This document shows positions 35,395 to 44,644 of a stretch of DNA of 64,000 nt, in pieces. Source of the DNA: Lacinutrix mariniflava (lineage in GTDB: Bacteria > Bacteroidota > Bacteroidia > Flavobacteriales > Flavobacteriaceae); assembly GCF_001418015.1 (NCBI RefSeq), contig NZ_LIQG01000027.1, forward strand, positions 62,001-126,000, in the 5' to 3' direction. The translations under genes and the position numbers were made by a program. A model generated the notes under the pieces. The model had not been told where the DNA came from. It saw only the letters and a program-made list of their open reading frames with translations, and searched no databases. The first letter of the stretch is position 1. Each line of letters opens with the position of its first letter.

Positions 35395-38300
35395 ATGAGA
35401 AAACTTATAGCTTATTTTATTAAGTACCATGTAGCAGTTAATATCTTTATTATTGCTTTCTGTATTTTTGGTTACCTTGGTGTAACGTCATTAAAATCAT
35501 CATTTTTTCCTTTAGTAGATTCTAAAATAATTAATGTAAGTGTTACTTATCCTGGAGCTTCACCTCAAGAAATTGAGGAAGGTATTGTGCTTCAAATAGA
35601 AGATAATTTAAAAGGATTAAAAGGAATAGACCGTGTAACGTCTGTATCTAGAGAAAACAGTGGAACGATTACTGTAGAAATAGAAAAAGACGAGAATATT
35701 GACTTCATGTTACTTGAAGTTAAAAATGCTGTAGATCGTGTACCTTCTTTTCCATCAGGAATGGAGCCTTTAGTAGTTGCAAAACAAGAAGCGGTTAGAG
35801 AAACCATTTCATTTGCTTTAAGTGGAGAAAATATTCCGCTTGCTACTTTAAAACAAATTGGTAGAGATGTAGAAAACGATTTAAGAGCTATAGATGGTAT
35901 TTCGCAAATAGATATCTCTGGTTACCCAGCAGAAGAAATTGAAATAGCAGTAAACGAAACAAGTTTACTTGCTTTTAATCTTACATTTAACGAAGTTTCT
36001 CAAGCAGTTAGTAGAACAAATATATTAACAACAGGAGGAACTATAAAAACGGATGCTGAGGAGTATCTTATTAGAGCAAATAACCGTTCGTATTATGGCA
36101 ATGAACTTTCTAATATAGTCGTTCGTGCTTCAGCCGATGGTAAAGTAATACGATTAAAAGATGTTGCTATAATTCGTGATCGCTTTTCAGAAACACCAAA
36201 TGCGACATACTTTAATCAAAAGTTATCAATAAACGTTTCTGTAACAAGTACTAATACCGAAGATTTAATTACTTCGGCAGATAAAGTAAAAGAGTATATA
36301 GAAGGTTACAACCAAAAACATAATAACGTGCAGTTAGATGTGGTTCGTGATTTATCTAAGACATTAAATCAGCGTACAGATCTTTTAACCGAGAATGCGA
36401 TTGTAGGAATGTTATTGGTATTAATATTCTTATCCTTATTCTTAAATATGCGTTTAGCGTTTTGGGTGGCCTTTGGTTTGCCTATTTCGTTTTTAGGAAT
36501 GTTTATTTTTGCAGGACAGTTTGATGTTACAATAAACGTTTTATCACTTTTCGGAATGATTATCGTTATTGGAATATTAGTAGATGATGGTATTGTTATT
36601 GCCGAAAACATCTATCAACATTACGAAAAAGGAAAATCTCCTGTCGATGCAGCAATTGATGGTACTATGGAAGTAATTCCTCCAGTAGTTTCTGCAATTA
36701 TAACTACGCTGTTAGCATTTTCATTATTCTTATTTTTAGATAGTAGAATTGGAGAATTTTTTAGTGAAGTATCCGTAATTGTTATACTTACTTTAGTTGT
36801 TTCGTTAGTAGAAGCATTAATTATACTTCCTGCGCATTTAGCACATTCAAAAGCATTAAGAAAGCCTGTTGTAGAAGAGAATCCTTCGAAAATGAAGCAA
36901 TTCTTCTCTAAAATGAGAATCATTAATAAGGCTGGAGATAACTTCATGAACTTTTTAAGAGACAAAATATATACACCGGCAATTACCTTTGTTTTAAATT
37001 TTAAATTGCTCTCTTTAGGTATTTTTGTGGCTTTATTAATTTTAACTTTTGGAGCCATTGGAGGTGGTGTTATAGGTGTTACAATGTTCCCATCTGTAGC
37101 AAGTGATAGAGTTTCTATAGAGTTGGATATGCCTAATGGTACCAACGAGAAAATTACAGATTCTATTATTTCTATGATAGAAGAAAAATCATTTATAGTT
37201 AATAAAGAGTTTACAGAGAAGTATTTAAAAGGAACTGATAAGCAATTGTTTGAAAATACTATTCTAACAATAAACAGTAGTTCTAGTGCACGACTGCAAA
37301 TTAATATGTTACCTGGTGAAGAGCGACCGGATGCTATTAAATCGTCATTAGTAACCAATAGGTTAAGAGAATTAGTAGGACCAGTTGTTGGTACAGAGCG
37401 TTTAATTTATGGTTCTGGAGGAAACTTTGGAGGAAGTCCAGTTTCGGTATCACTTTTAGGAAATAATATTGAAGAATTAAAAGCCGCTAAAATAGAGTTA
37501 AAACAAGTTTTAGAATCTAATGTTTTACTTAAAGATGTTGAGGATAATGATCCAGCAGGAATTAAAGAAATACGAATAGAACTAAAAGAAAGTGCCTATT
37601 TACTAGGCTTAAATTTAAGCACTGTAATGGCGCAAGTACGTTCTGGTTTCTTTGGTACACAGGCACAGCGTTTTCAAAGAGGGCAAGATGAAATTAGAGT
37701 TTGGGTGCGTTACGATAGAAGTAATAGAGGGTCTATTAATGATTTAGATGAAATGCGAATAGGAACTCCAACTGGAGAGCGTGTTACGCTAAAGGATATC
37801 GCTTTTTATACTATTGAAAGAGGAGATGTTGCTATAAACCACTTGGAAGGGCAGCGTGAAATTAAAGTGTCTGCAGATTTAAAAGATCCAAATACTAGTA
37901 CAGCAGATATTTTAGATGATTTAAAAAATATAACAATGGTTGAGTTGAAATCTAAATACCCAACCATCTCTGCATCTTTTGAAGGTCAAAATAGAGAAAA
38001 AGATAAGTTAATGAGTTCTTTAGGTAAAGCCGGAATTCCTATTCTTTTTCTTATTTATATAGTAATTGCTTTTACTTTTAGAAGTTACAGTCAACCAATA
38101 TTATTAATGTTATTAGTGCCATTTAGTTTAACAGCAGTTGCTTGGGGACACTGGATGCTTGGTTTCTCAGTTAATATATTATCGCTTTTAGGAATTATTG
38201 CCTTAATTGGTATTATGGTTAACGATGGATTGGTGCTTATTGGTAAATTTAATTCTAATTTAAAGGAAGGCTTAAAGTTCGATCAAGCCCTTTTAAATGC

Positions 38301-38592
38301 AGGGAAATCTAGATTTAGAGCCATATTTTTAACGTCTTTAACAACAATAGCAGGTTTAGCGCCTTTACTTTTAGAAAAAAGTAGACAAGCACAGTTTTTA
38401 AAACCAATGGCAATTTCTATTTCCTTTGGTATCGCTTATGCAACCATATTAACATTATTAGTTTTACCATTATTCTTGTCTTTTAGTAATAGTATTAAAC
38501 AAAAAGGAAAATGGTTGTATACTGGAAAAGATGTAACAAAAGAAGAAGTAGAACGTGCTATAAAAGAACAAAATGAAGAGAATGAACATTAA
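35395..38592 (+). CDS. RND-family efflux permease
   Basis: 1065 residues. Twelve membrane segments with two large periplasmic loops show the AcrB/MexB layout. Family blocks include the start RKLIAYFIKYHVAVNIFIIA, VSVTYPGASPQEIEEGIV, the central GILVDDGIVIAENIYQHYEKG with the Asp pair of the proton path in TM4, the second-half block LGIIALIGIMVNDGLVL, and FLTSLTTIAGLAPLL. It pumps substrate from membrane or periplasm using proton motive force. It resembles the hydrophobe/amphiphile branch more than the heavy-metal branch. It overlaps the outer-membrane gene by 20 nt. Confidence 0.94.
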   Translation: MRKLIAYFIKYHVAVNIFIIAFCIFGYLGVTSLKSSFFPLVDSKIINVSVTYPGASPQEIEEGIVLQIEDNLKGLKGIDRVTSVSRENSGTITVEIEKDENIDFMLLEVKNAVDRVPSFPSGMEPLVVAKQEAVRETISFALSGENIPLATLKQIGRDVENDLRAIDGISQIDISGYPAEEIEIAVNETSLLAFNLTFNEVSQAVSRTNILTTGGTIKTDAEEYLIRANNRSYYGNELSNIVVRASADGKVIRLKDVAIIRDRFSETPNATYFNQKLSINVSVTSTNTEDLITSADKVKEYIEGYNQKHNNVQLDVVRDLSKTLNQRTDLLTENAIVGMLLVLIFLSLFLNMRLAFWVAFGLPISFLGMFIFAGQFDVTINVLSLFGMIIVIGILVDDGIVIAENIYQHYEKGKSPVDAAIDGTMEVIPPVVSAIITTLLAFSLFLFLDSRIGEFFSEVSVIVILTLVVSLVEALIILPAHLAHSKALRKPVVEENPSKMKQFFSKMRIINKAGDNFMNFLRDKIYTPAITFVLNFKLLSLGIFVALLILTFGAIGGGVIGVTMFPSVASDRVSIELDMPNGTNEKITDSIISMIEEKSFIVNKEFTEKYLKGTDKQLFENTILTINSSSSARLQINMLPGEERPDAIKSSLVTNRLRELVGPVVGTERLIYGSGGNFGGSPVSVSLLGNNIEELKAAKIELKQVLESNVLLKDVEDNDPAGIKEIRIELKESAYLLGLNLSTVMAQVRSGFFGTQAQRFQRGQDEIRVWVRYDRSNRGSINDLDEMRIGTPTGERVTLKDIAFYTIERGDVAINHLEGQREIKVSADLKDPNTSTADILDDLKNITMVELKSKYPTISASFEGQNREKDKLMSSLGKAGIPILFLIYIVIAFTFRSYSQPILLMLLVPFSLTAVAWGHWMLGFSVNILSLLGIIALIGIMVNDGLVLIGKFNSNLKEGLKFDQALLNAGKSRFRAIFLTSLTTIAGLAPLLLEKSRQAQFLKPMAISISFGIAYATILTLLVLPLFLSFSNSIKQKGKWLYTGKDVTKEEVERAIKEQNEENEH

Positions 38593-39901
38593 ATATAGTT
38601 TAGTTATAGCAATCGTATTTCTAACTTCTTTAGTAAAAGCACAAAATGTACTTACACAAGAAGAAGCTGTAAAGCTAACTTTACAAAATAACTACGATAT
38701 TAAAATAGCAAATAATGCTGTTGAAGTAGCAGATAATAATACTAGTATTCTAAATTCAGGTTATTTACCAACGCTTACAGGTAATGCTGGTGCAACATAT
38801 AATTTAGATAATAACGAATCTCAATTCTCAGATGGGAGACCAAATACTGTTTTAAATGGTGCGGAAAGTGATAGATATAATGCTTCTCTAAGTTTAAATT
38901 ACACCATTTTCGATGGTCTTGGGAGACAGTATAACTACAAAAGTTTAAAAGAACAATATCAATTGTCCGAATTACAAGCTCGCGAAACTATTGAGAATAC
39001 GGTTATTCAATTATTTTCGGTGTATTATAATGTTTCTCAATCATTAGAAAACGTTTCGGCTTTAGAAGAAACTTTAAAGATCTCTAAGGACAGGTTGGTG
39101 AGAGCTGAGTATCAATTCGAATACGGACAAAATACTAAACTAGGTGTTTTAAATGCTGAAGTAGATATTGTAAACGACAGTATAAATCTAATAAACTCTA
39201 AACAACAATTAAAAAGCTCTAAACGCGATTTAAATGTTGTTTTAGGAAATGTTTTAGAAGATGATTTTACAGTAGAAACTGAAGTTGATTTTGCATTGAA
39301 AATTAAAAAAGATAGTTTATTTGAAAAGGCTAAAACAAGAAATATAGCTTTATTACAAACCGAAAAAAATATAGCTATTAGTCAATTAGCTATTAAGTCT
39401 AATAAATCTGCTTACCTACCAACAGTAGGTTTGGTTGGTACATATGGTTGGAATAAAAACAATAACAATGCAGTAAGTTTTGTTGCAGTTTCTACAAACA
39501 CAGGACTGTCTGCAGGTTTAAATTTATCTTGGAATATTTTTGATGGAGGTAGTACGATTACTCGTGTTAGAAATGCTAAAATTAATCTTGAAACACAACA
39601 GCTACAAAAGGATAATATTTTAATAAGTATTACACGGGAGTTTAATAATGTTTGGGACGATTTTACAAATAAGCTTGAGATTTATAATCTTCAAGAAAAT
39701 AACATTGTCACGGCTCAAAATAATTTTAGCCGTACGCAAGAAAAATTTAAAATTGGCCAAGTAAATTCTATAGAGTTTAGACAAGCACAACTTAATTTAC
39801 TTAATGCAGAGTTGAGTAAAAATCAAGCAAAGTTCGCTGCAAAATTAGCAGAATTAAGCCTATTACAATTAAGTGGAGAGTTGCTTAATACTTCATTCTA
39901 A
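38573..39901 (+). CDS. TolC-family outer membrane efflux protein
   Basis: 442 residues with a Sec signal peptide (ends SLVKAQ). Two internal repeats of the TolC fold are visible, each with long amphipathic helices and strands such as LNYTIFDGLGRQYNY and LSWNIFDGGSTITR. It forms the trimeric outer-membrane exit duct. ATG 38573 or the in-frame ATG at 38582 could start it; either overlaps the pump gene's end (20 or 11 nt), implying coupled translation. Confidence 0.93.
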   Translation: MKRMNIKYSLVIAIVFLTSLVKAQNVLTQEEAVKLTLQNNYDIKIANNAVEVADNNTSILNSGYLPTLTGNAGATYNLDNNESQFSDGRPNTVLNGAESDRYNASLSLNYTIFDGLGRQYNYKSLKEQYQLSELQARETIENTVIQLFSVYYNVSQSLENVSALEETLKISKDRLVRAEYQFEYGQNTKLGVLNAEVDIVNDSINLINSKQQLKSSKRDLNVVLGNVLEDDFTVETEVDFALKIKKDSLFEKAKTRNIALLQTEKNIAISQLAIKSNKSAYLPTVGLVGTYGWNKNNNNAVSFVAVSTNTGLSAGLNLSWNIFDGGSTITRVRNAKINLETQQLQKDNILISITREFNNVWDDFTNKLEIYNLQENNIVTAQNNFSRTQEKFKIGQVNSIEFRQAQLNLLNAELSKNQAKFAAKLAELSLLQLSGELLNTSF

Positions 39902-39960
39902 AACACTAAAATCGAGTATTTTAATGTTATTTAAGTGCTCTTAAACGAGTTTTTAATGTT

Positions 39961-39990
39961 TTCGATGAACGGCACATGTCGTTCATCGAA
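39961..39990. repeat. Perfect 11-bp hairpin between the efflux operon and the LRR gene
   Basis: TTCGATGAACG / CGTTCATCGAA with an 8-nt GCACATGT loop. It is not followed by a clear T-run, so it is a weak terminator at best. It ends 5 nt upstream of the -33 element of the next promoter and could equally be an operator. Confidence 0.7.
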
Positions 39991-39995
39991 TAAAT

Positions 39996-40026
39996 TTGTC
40001 ATTAACAGTGGTTTACCTTAGATTTG
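39996..40026 (+). promoter_or_regulatory. Promoter for the leucine-rich-repeat gene
   Basis: TTG at 39996-39998 (within TTTG) and TAGATTTG at 40019-40026 with an ideal 20-nt spacer; start codon at 40057. Confidence 0.78.
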
Positions 40027-40056
40027 TTTCATATTAGTCCCAAAAACTAAACCACA

Positions 40057-40875
40057 ATGAAAAATCTACAACTTACATTAATTTTTCTTTTTGCAACATT
40101 ACTAAGTTTTGCTGGTATTTCTAAGACAGAAAAAGATGCGTTATTAGCATTGCATGCTTCAACAAATGGAGCGCAATGGACTAAGACATGGGATTTAACT
40201 ACAGATGCTAGTACTTGGTATGGTGTAACAGTAGAAAACAATACTGTTGTTGCTTTAAGCTTGCCGTTCAATAACTTAAACGGGACACTTCCTAATGAAA
40301 TAGGAAATTTAACGTCTTTAAGAAAAATCAATTTCGGATTAAATAAATTATCAGGAAGTATACCAGTATCACTATCTAACTTAAAGGCATTAACAAGCTT
40401 AGAATTATTTTTAAATAAGTTTGAAGGTTCTATTCCTTCTTTCTTAGGAGATTTAAAAGACCTAGAGATTTTAGCACTATATAGTAATAACTTTACAGGA
40501 TCTATTCCTACAGAACTGACAGCTTTAGTTAACTTAAAAGAATTACAATTAGGAAGTAATTTCTTAACAGGAAATATTCCAACAGAAATGGGAATGTTAT
40601 CTAAACTTGAAAAACTAAGTTTAATTGATAATAAATTAGAAGGCCATATACCTTTAGAATTAACAGATTTAAAAAATTTAGAAGAACTAATTCTTTCTGA
40701 AAATAAGTTCACAGGAAATTTACCATTACAATTTAGTCAATTAACCAAGCTAAGTACATTAATGGTAAGTGATAATAATATGGATTATGAATACGCAACT
40801 GTAGTAGAGGATAGAGCAAGCGTAAGAAGTGCTATTATAACCTTTAATGATACTTATGTTGTAGAAAGAGACTAA
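40057..40875 (+). CDS. Secreted plant-type leucine-rich-repeat protein
   Basis: 272 residues with a signal peptide (about 1-20). An N-cap resembling plant receptor LRRs (EKDALLALHASTNGAQWT ... DASTWYGVTVE) is followed by about seven repeats of roughly 24 residues with the plant-type consensus LxxLxxLxLxxNxLxGxIP, for example LSNLKALTSLELFLNKFEGS. LRR surfaces bind proteins or polysaccharides. There is no lipobox and no T9SS sorting domain, so it is probably periplasmic or released. It is monocistronic, between its own promoter and terminator. Confidence 0.85.
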   Translation: MKNLQLTLIFLFATLLSFAGISKTEKDALLALHASTNGAQWTKTWDLTTDASTWYGVTVENNTVVALSLPFNNLNGTLPNEIGNLTSLRKINFGLNKLSGSIPVSLSNLKALTSLELFLNKFEGSIPSFLGDLKDLEILALYSNNFTGSIPTELTALVNLKELQLGSNFLTGNIPTEMGMLSKLEKLSLIDNKLEGHIPLELTDLKNLEELILSENKFTGNLPLQFSQLTKLSTLMVSDNNMDYEYATVVEDRASVRSAIITFNDTYVVERD

Positions 40876-40918
40876 AAGAAACTAAAGAGTAAAAGAGGAA
40901 AAATCTAAAATAGTATTT

Positions 40919-40950
40919 AAAAGAGTCAACTTAATAGTTGACTCTTTTTT
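40919..40950 (+). terminator. Rho-independent terminator after the LRR gene
   Basis: Stem AAAAGAGTCAAC / GTTGACTCTTTT with a TTAATA loop and T-run. Confidence 0.9.
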
Positions 40951-40977
40951 ATTTTTACAAAAAAATGATATAATATT

Positions 40978-41160
40978 ATGTTTGAGCACTTTTTTCAATG
41001 CCCTTATTGCTGGGAAACAATATCTATGTTGCTAGATAGTAGTGTTAGAAAACAGACTTATGTAGAGGATTGTGAGGTTTGTTGCAATCCAATACAACTT
41101 TCTCCTCAGTTTGATGACATGGAACTAGTTGGTTTTGAGGCTTTAAATATAGAACAGTAA
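40978..41160 (+). CDS. CPXCG-motif cysteine-rich protein
   Basis: 60 residues. CPYC at 8-11 and CEVC followed by C (CEVCC) at about 32-36 form a probable zinc ribbon, and SVRKQTYVEDCEVCCNPI is the conserved core of the small CPXCG family. Its function is unknown; the size suggests a regulatory or nucleic-acid-binding role. No signal peptide is present. It lies directly before the initiator tRNA promoter. Confidence 0.85.
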   Translation: MFEHFFQCPYCWETISMLLDSSVRKQTYVEDCEVCCNPIQLSPQFDDMELVGFEALNIEQ

Positions 41161-41178
41161 TTTTTTTTAAAATAAAGC

Positions 41179-41208
41179 TTGTAATATGTAAAAAGGATTG
41201 TATATTTG
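41179..41208 (+). promoter_or_regulatory. Promoter for initiator tRNA-Met
   Basis: TTG at 41179-41181 and TATATTTG at 41201-41208 with a 19-nt spacer. The mature tRNA begins at 41280, leaving a 5' leader of about 65 nt to be removed by RNase P. Confidence 0.8.
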
Positions 41209-41279
41209 CAGTCGGAAATAAAATGGTCGGTATTATGAGCCGAAAGTTAAAAGCTAAGAAATTTATTTACGTTATAAAT

Positions 41280-41352
<73 letters not shown>

Positions 41353-41358
41353 CTAAGC

Positions 41359-41388
41359 AAAGCTTCACAGAAATGTGAAGCTTTTTTT
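41359..41388 (+). terminator. Rho-independent terminator after tRNA-fMet
   Basis: Stem AAAGCTTCACA / TGTGAAGCTTT with a GAAA tetraloop and a T-run. The same stem core GCTTCACA recurs in the terminator at 63281-63310. Confidence 0.92.
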
Positions 41389-41615
41389 ATGCTTCATATA
41401 GAATAACGATGTTTATTTTTAGTTTAGATAGATATAGTTAATATTTAAAAAAAATGAATAACCATTTTTCTCTTTATAACTCTAGTCAGTTTATGATATG
41501 AAATGACTCCGGAATGGTGTTAAGAGGTGTTTTTTTGCGCTTTTATACTAATACCTTTGTTCTCCTATATTTATTTTTTTAAACGTCGATTTTAATGCAC
41601 ATATTAATCTAATAT
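41389..41615. other. Non-coding stretch between tRNA-fMet and the starch locus
   Basis: No reading frame of note. It contains a promoter-like TACCTTTG at 41552-41559 on the + strand, with TTTTTTG 14 nt upstream, a spacer shorter than usual. If active it would give an RNA of about 85 nt ending at the hairpin 41616-41646. Confidence 0.4.
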
Positions 41616-41646
41616 AAAAAGCTCTTCTATATAGAAGAGCTTTTAA
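41616..41646 (-). terminator. Terminator after the GH13 amylase, possibly bidirectional
   Basis: Stem AAAAGCTCTTC / GAAGAGCTTTT with a TATATA loop, located just past the amylase stop codon on the - strand. Confidence 0.82.
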
Positions 41647-41674
41647 ATTTTAGGAAGATATTTAAATGATAATT

Positions 41675-44575
41675 TTACAACTTAATAAGTTTAGTGGTAG
41701 AAGTTGTTCCTAATTTATTTTCAATTTGAACTAAATACAATCCTTTAGAAATGTTATCTATATTAAAGGCTTTACCTTTATTAAAGTTGCCTTTGTAAGT
41801 CTTTATTACTTTTCCTGAAACATCTAAAATTGTAAGCTTAGCAACGTCTTGATTTATAGAAAATGCTGTTTGTGCAGGATTAGGATATAAAGACAATGCT
41901 ATGTCTTTAGTGTAATTATCTGTTCCTAATGTCTGGGGAGTAGCATTGCCATAAATTTTAAATTGGCCAGGTTCAATAGAGATTGTTCCAGTTGTATTAG
42001 TAACATTAATAGAAGTTGCTCCACTCTCATCCATTAAATCGTACCATGTGCCTGTGTATGGAAAACCTGGTGTTACGTTTTGAGTAGTAACATCGAAGTT
42101 TGCTAAAATGACTACATTTTTTAGTTCTGTTGAAGCAATCGTATCATCCCATATATAGATTTTTGGAGTTAAGTCTCCGGAGTTAATGGTATAATTACCT
42201 TCAAAAACAGCTTCTTCTACTTTTAATAAATTTATTCTTGCCCAATCGTTATAAATTTTAGATCTATTTGCATTTGTTAACCAATTATCAGTCCATTGTG
42301 GCTGTGGCTTGGTATCTAGTTTACAATCTCCATCGGTACCTCCTGGTTCGTTTACGACACCATTGTTACAAGTGAAAATTGAATTTTCCATACCAAGTTC
42401 ACCTAAGTGCCAAATCATTTTAGGACCAGGTATAGTTAAAGAGATTGCTCCTAATGCAGACATTCTATCTAAAGCAGTATTCAAATTAGTAACATCATGA
42501 GCACTATTGGTAGCATTACCAAATTGAAGGTTTTTGTACATCAAACGTTCCTCGTCATGACTTTCGGCATAGCCAACTAATCTTGGAGCATTAAAGCCTC
42601 GGCTTTCATGACCCATGGAATCAAAATTATTATCAGAGTTGTAACCCATTGTCAATTGGTTGTATGGGTTCGTTAATTTTCCCCAAAGCATAATGCCTTT
42701 AGAGATACCATCGCTTTCTCCAGTAAGTCTATAGTTTGCCCATTCTATTTCTTCCGTTGCGCTTCCTCCAAAGCCTAAGTGTTCAAAAATGACATAGTGT
42801 TCTGGGTCTAAACTCCAAGAATAATCTGCATATTCTTTTAAAATAGCAACTCTATCTGCCTGGTATGTATTTGTTTGTGTTTCTCCTGAAGCAGCATTTT
42901 GTGTGAATCCTTTTGTTAAGTCCCATCTAAAACCATCAATTTTATATTCCTCAATCCATTGCTTTACTACTCTTTTAGAGTAGGTTTTAGTATAAGAATT
43001 AGAATGGTCGAAATCTGAGCCAACACTATAACTATGCATTGCAACTTCATTAAAGTATGGGTTTTCACTACTTGGTTCTCCCCAACCATCGCCATCGGCA
43101 TCATTCATCCACATGCGTACCATTGGATTCCTTCCAAAAGCATGATTTAATGCAACATCAAGTATTACTGCAATGTTATTTTGATGGCATACATCTACTA
43201 ACTCTTTTAGCTTATCTTTTGTGCCATAAAATTTATCAAGCGCCATGTGAAAAGAAGTATTATATCCCCAACTTTCGTTGCCTTCAAATTCCATAACAGG
43301 CATCAGTTCGATGGCATTTATATTTAGGTTTTTAAAATAGCCTATCCTATCTATTATGTCTTGAAAGTTTCTATCGGCATCAAAATCTCTAACTAAAACT
43401 TCGTAAATAACTAAATCTTCCTTTTTCGGCTTAGTAAAATCTGTAACCACCCATGGATAATCTGTTTGTCCTGTTTGTAATACGGTAACTTCTCTTTCTT
43501 GTCCTATTGGATAATTAGGAAGGTTAGGATAAGTAATACTTGGTATGTAAGGATCATCAAAAGGAGAGAGTACTAATGTTGAATAGGGATCTGCTGTTTT
43601 TACTAAAACAGGAGAATTAACTATTGGTGTTTTATCTACCACCCAATACTGGTAGGTTTCTGTTTGATTAGGAGTTAAATTGGTAAGTTCCAACCAAAAT
43701 ACACCTGAAGTTGGATCTTTTTTCATTAGATCAGCATTGGTGGGTTGGTAATTATTAAAACTACCGGCTACATATATATAGTCTTTATTAGGGGCTTCTA
43801 AAACAAGAGTTGCTTTAGTGTTATCTGAAGTATTGTAGTTTATGCCATTGTCCATTCCATTAGGCAAAGTTTCAGCGATAGGTGTAGCACTTGTTAGTAC
43901 AGAAAATTCTTTTACAATGGTTTCTAGGCCTTGTGTCACTGTTAGGGAGTAGTACTGGTTTTCGGTAATGTTAGTTTGTGTGAAGGTGTAGTTTGTGATA
44001 GCATTTACATTATTTAAAACACTGCCGTTAGCACTTAATGTATAATCAGCGTTTCCGTTTGTGTTAGTTGCTGCGATGCTTAAATCGCTTCCATTATTTA
44101 ATTGCGTAACACTGTTTTCTGAAGGTGTTGTTAAATTAACTTGAAAGGAACCTACATTATATATAAAGTCTGAACAACCATTGTCTTTAAGTTCTTGACT
44201 TCCATCTTCGTTTCTAAATACTATTCCTAATTTTGTAGCTGAGTTTGCTTGTGCTGAGGTTAGTGAATAGTAAGTTTCTGGAACAATGGTAATACTCCAA
44301 GTCCCGTTGTTGTTATCTGTCATTGCGCCAACGCCATCGTCTTGTCCCCAGTTGCCGACCGCATTGTAACCAAAAGCATTAGTGTCATCACCAATTCCTG
44401 AGTGGAAATAAACGGTGTTGGGAGTATTTAAACCGTTACAGTCTGTAGCTGTGGAATTAAGATCAACAGTAATGGTAATGCTTTGATCTGCATTAAAAGG
44501 AAACGGAGATATATTTACTTGCGCTTTGGCAAATAAAGAAAAAAGTAATGCTATTAAAAAGTAGTGTTTTTTCAT
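41675..44575 (-). CDS. T9SS-secreted alpha-amylase family (GH13) protein
   Basis: 966 residues with a Sec signal peptide (ends FAKAQ). N-terminal beta domains (about 20-380) include an E-set/CBM48-like module (YIYVAGSFNNYQP ... YQYWVVDKTP). A GH13 (beta/alpha)8 barrel at about 385-780 follows, with nucleophile D552 in GFRWDLTKG, acid/base E598 in VIFEHLG and D674 in ESHDEER. A type A sorting domain closes it (LYPNPAQTAF ... STTKLIKL). It should cut starch at the cell surface, taking the SusG role without being a lipoprotein. It is last in the susC-D-E order but a terminator separates it from susE. Confidence 0.93.
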   Translation of the reverse strand: MKKHYFLIALLFSLFAKAQVNISPFPFNADQSITITVDLNSTATDCNGLNTPNTVYFHSGIGDDTNAFGYNAVGNWGQDDGVGAMTDNNNGTWSITIVPETYYSLTSAQANSATKLGIVFRNEDGSQELKDNGCSDFIYNVGSFQVNLTTPSENSVTQLNNGSDLSIAATNTNGNADYTLSANGSVLNNVNAITNYTFTQTNITENQYYSLTVTQGLETIVKEFSVLTSATPIAETLPNGMDNGINYNTSDNTKATLVLEAPNKDYIYVAGSFNNYQPTNADLMKKDPTSGVFWLELTNLTPNQTETYQYWVVDKTPIVNSPVLVKTADPYSTLVLSPFDDPYIPSITYPNLPNYPIGQEREVTVLQTGQTDYPWVVTDFTKPKKEDLVIYEVLVRDFDADRNFQDIIDRIGYFKNLNINAIELMPVMEFEGNESWGYNTSFHMALDKFYGTKDKLKELVDVCHQNNIAVILDVALNHAFGRNPMVRMWMNDADGDGWGEPSSENPYFNEVAMHSYSVGSDFDHSNSYTKTYSKRVVKQWIEEYKIDGFRWDLTKGFTQNAASGETQTNTYQADRVAILKEYADYSWSLDPEHYVIFEHLGFGGSATEEIEWANYRLTGESDGISKGIMLWGKLTNPYNQLTMGYNSDNNFDSMGHESRGFNAPRLVGYAESHDEERLMYKNLQFGNATNSAHDVTNLNTALDRMSALGAISLTIPGPKMIWHLGELGMENSIFTCNNGVVNEPGGTDGDCKLDTKPQPQWTDNWLTNANRSKIYNDWARINLLKVEEAVFEGNYTINSGDLTPKIYIWDDTIASTELKNVVILANFDVTTQNVTPGFPYTGTWYDLMDESGATSINVTNTTGTISIEPGQFKIYGNATPQTLGTDNYTKDIALSLYPNPAQTAFSINQDVAKLTILDVSGKVIKTYKGNFNKGKAFNIDNISKGLYLVQIENKLGTTSTTKLIKL

Positions 44576-44600
44576 TTTTGAAAGAATTTAAAATGGAATA

Positions 44601-44632
44601 AAAAAAAGGCTTTGAACATAGTCAAAGCCTTT
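44601..44632 (-). terminator. Terminator between susE and the amylase gene
   Basis: On the - strand, stem AAAGGCTTTGA / TCAAAGCCTTT with a 6-nt loop and a run of eight T. It lies inside the susCDE-amylase operon and so should reduce amylase transcription relative to susCDE. No separate promoter for the amylase is visible in the 69-bp gap. Confidence 0.85.
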
Positions 44633-44644
44633 AAAAAAAATGTG

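Noticed and set aside
36369-37358. Open frames of 80 and 245 codons opposite the RND pump gene
   Set aside because: They mirror membrane-segment codons of the pump on the other strand and have no independent coding signs.
40047-40712. 221-codon - strand frame opposite the LRR gene
   Set aside because: The repetitive LRR codons leave the reverse frame open; the sequence repeats with the LRR period and has no promoter.
43057-43296. + strand frame inside the GH13 amylase, with several His residues
   Set aside because: It lies opposite the intact catalytic barrel of the amylase.
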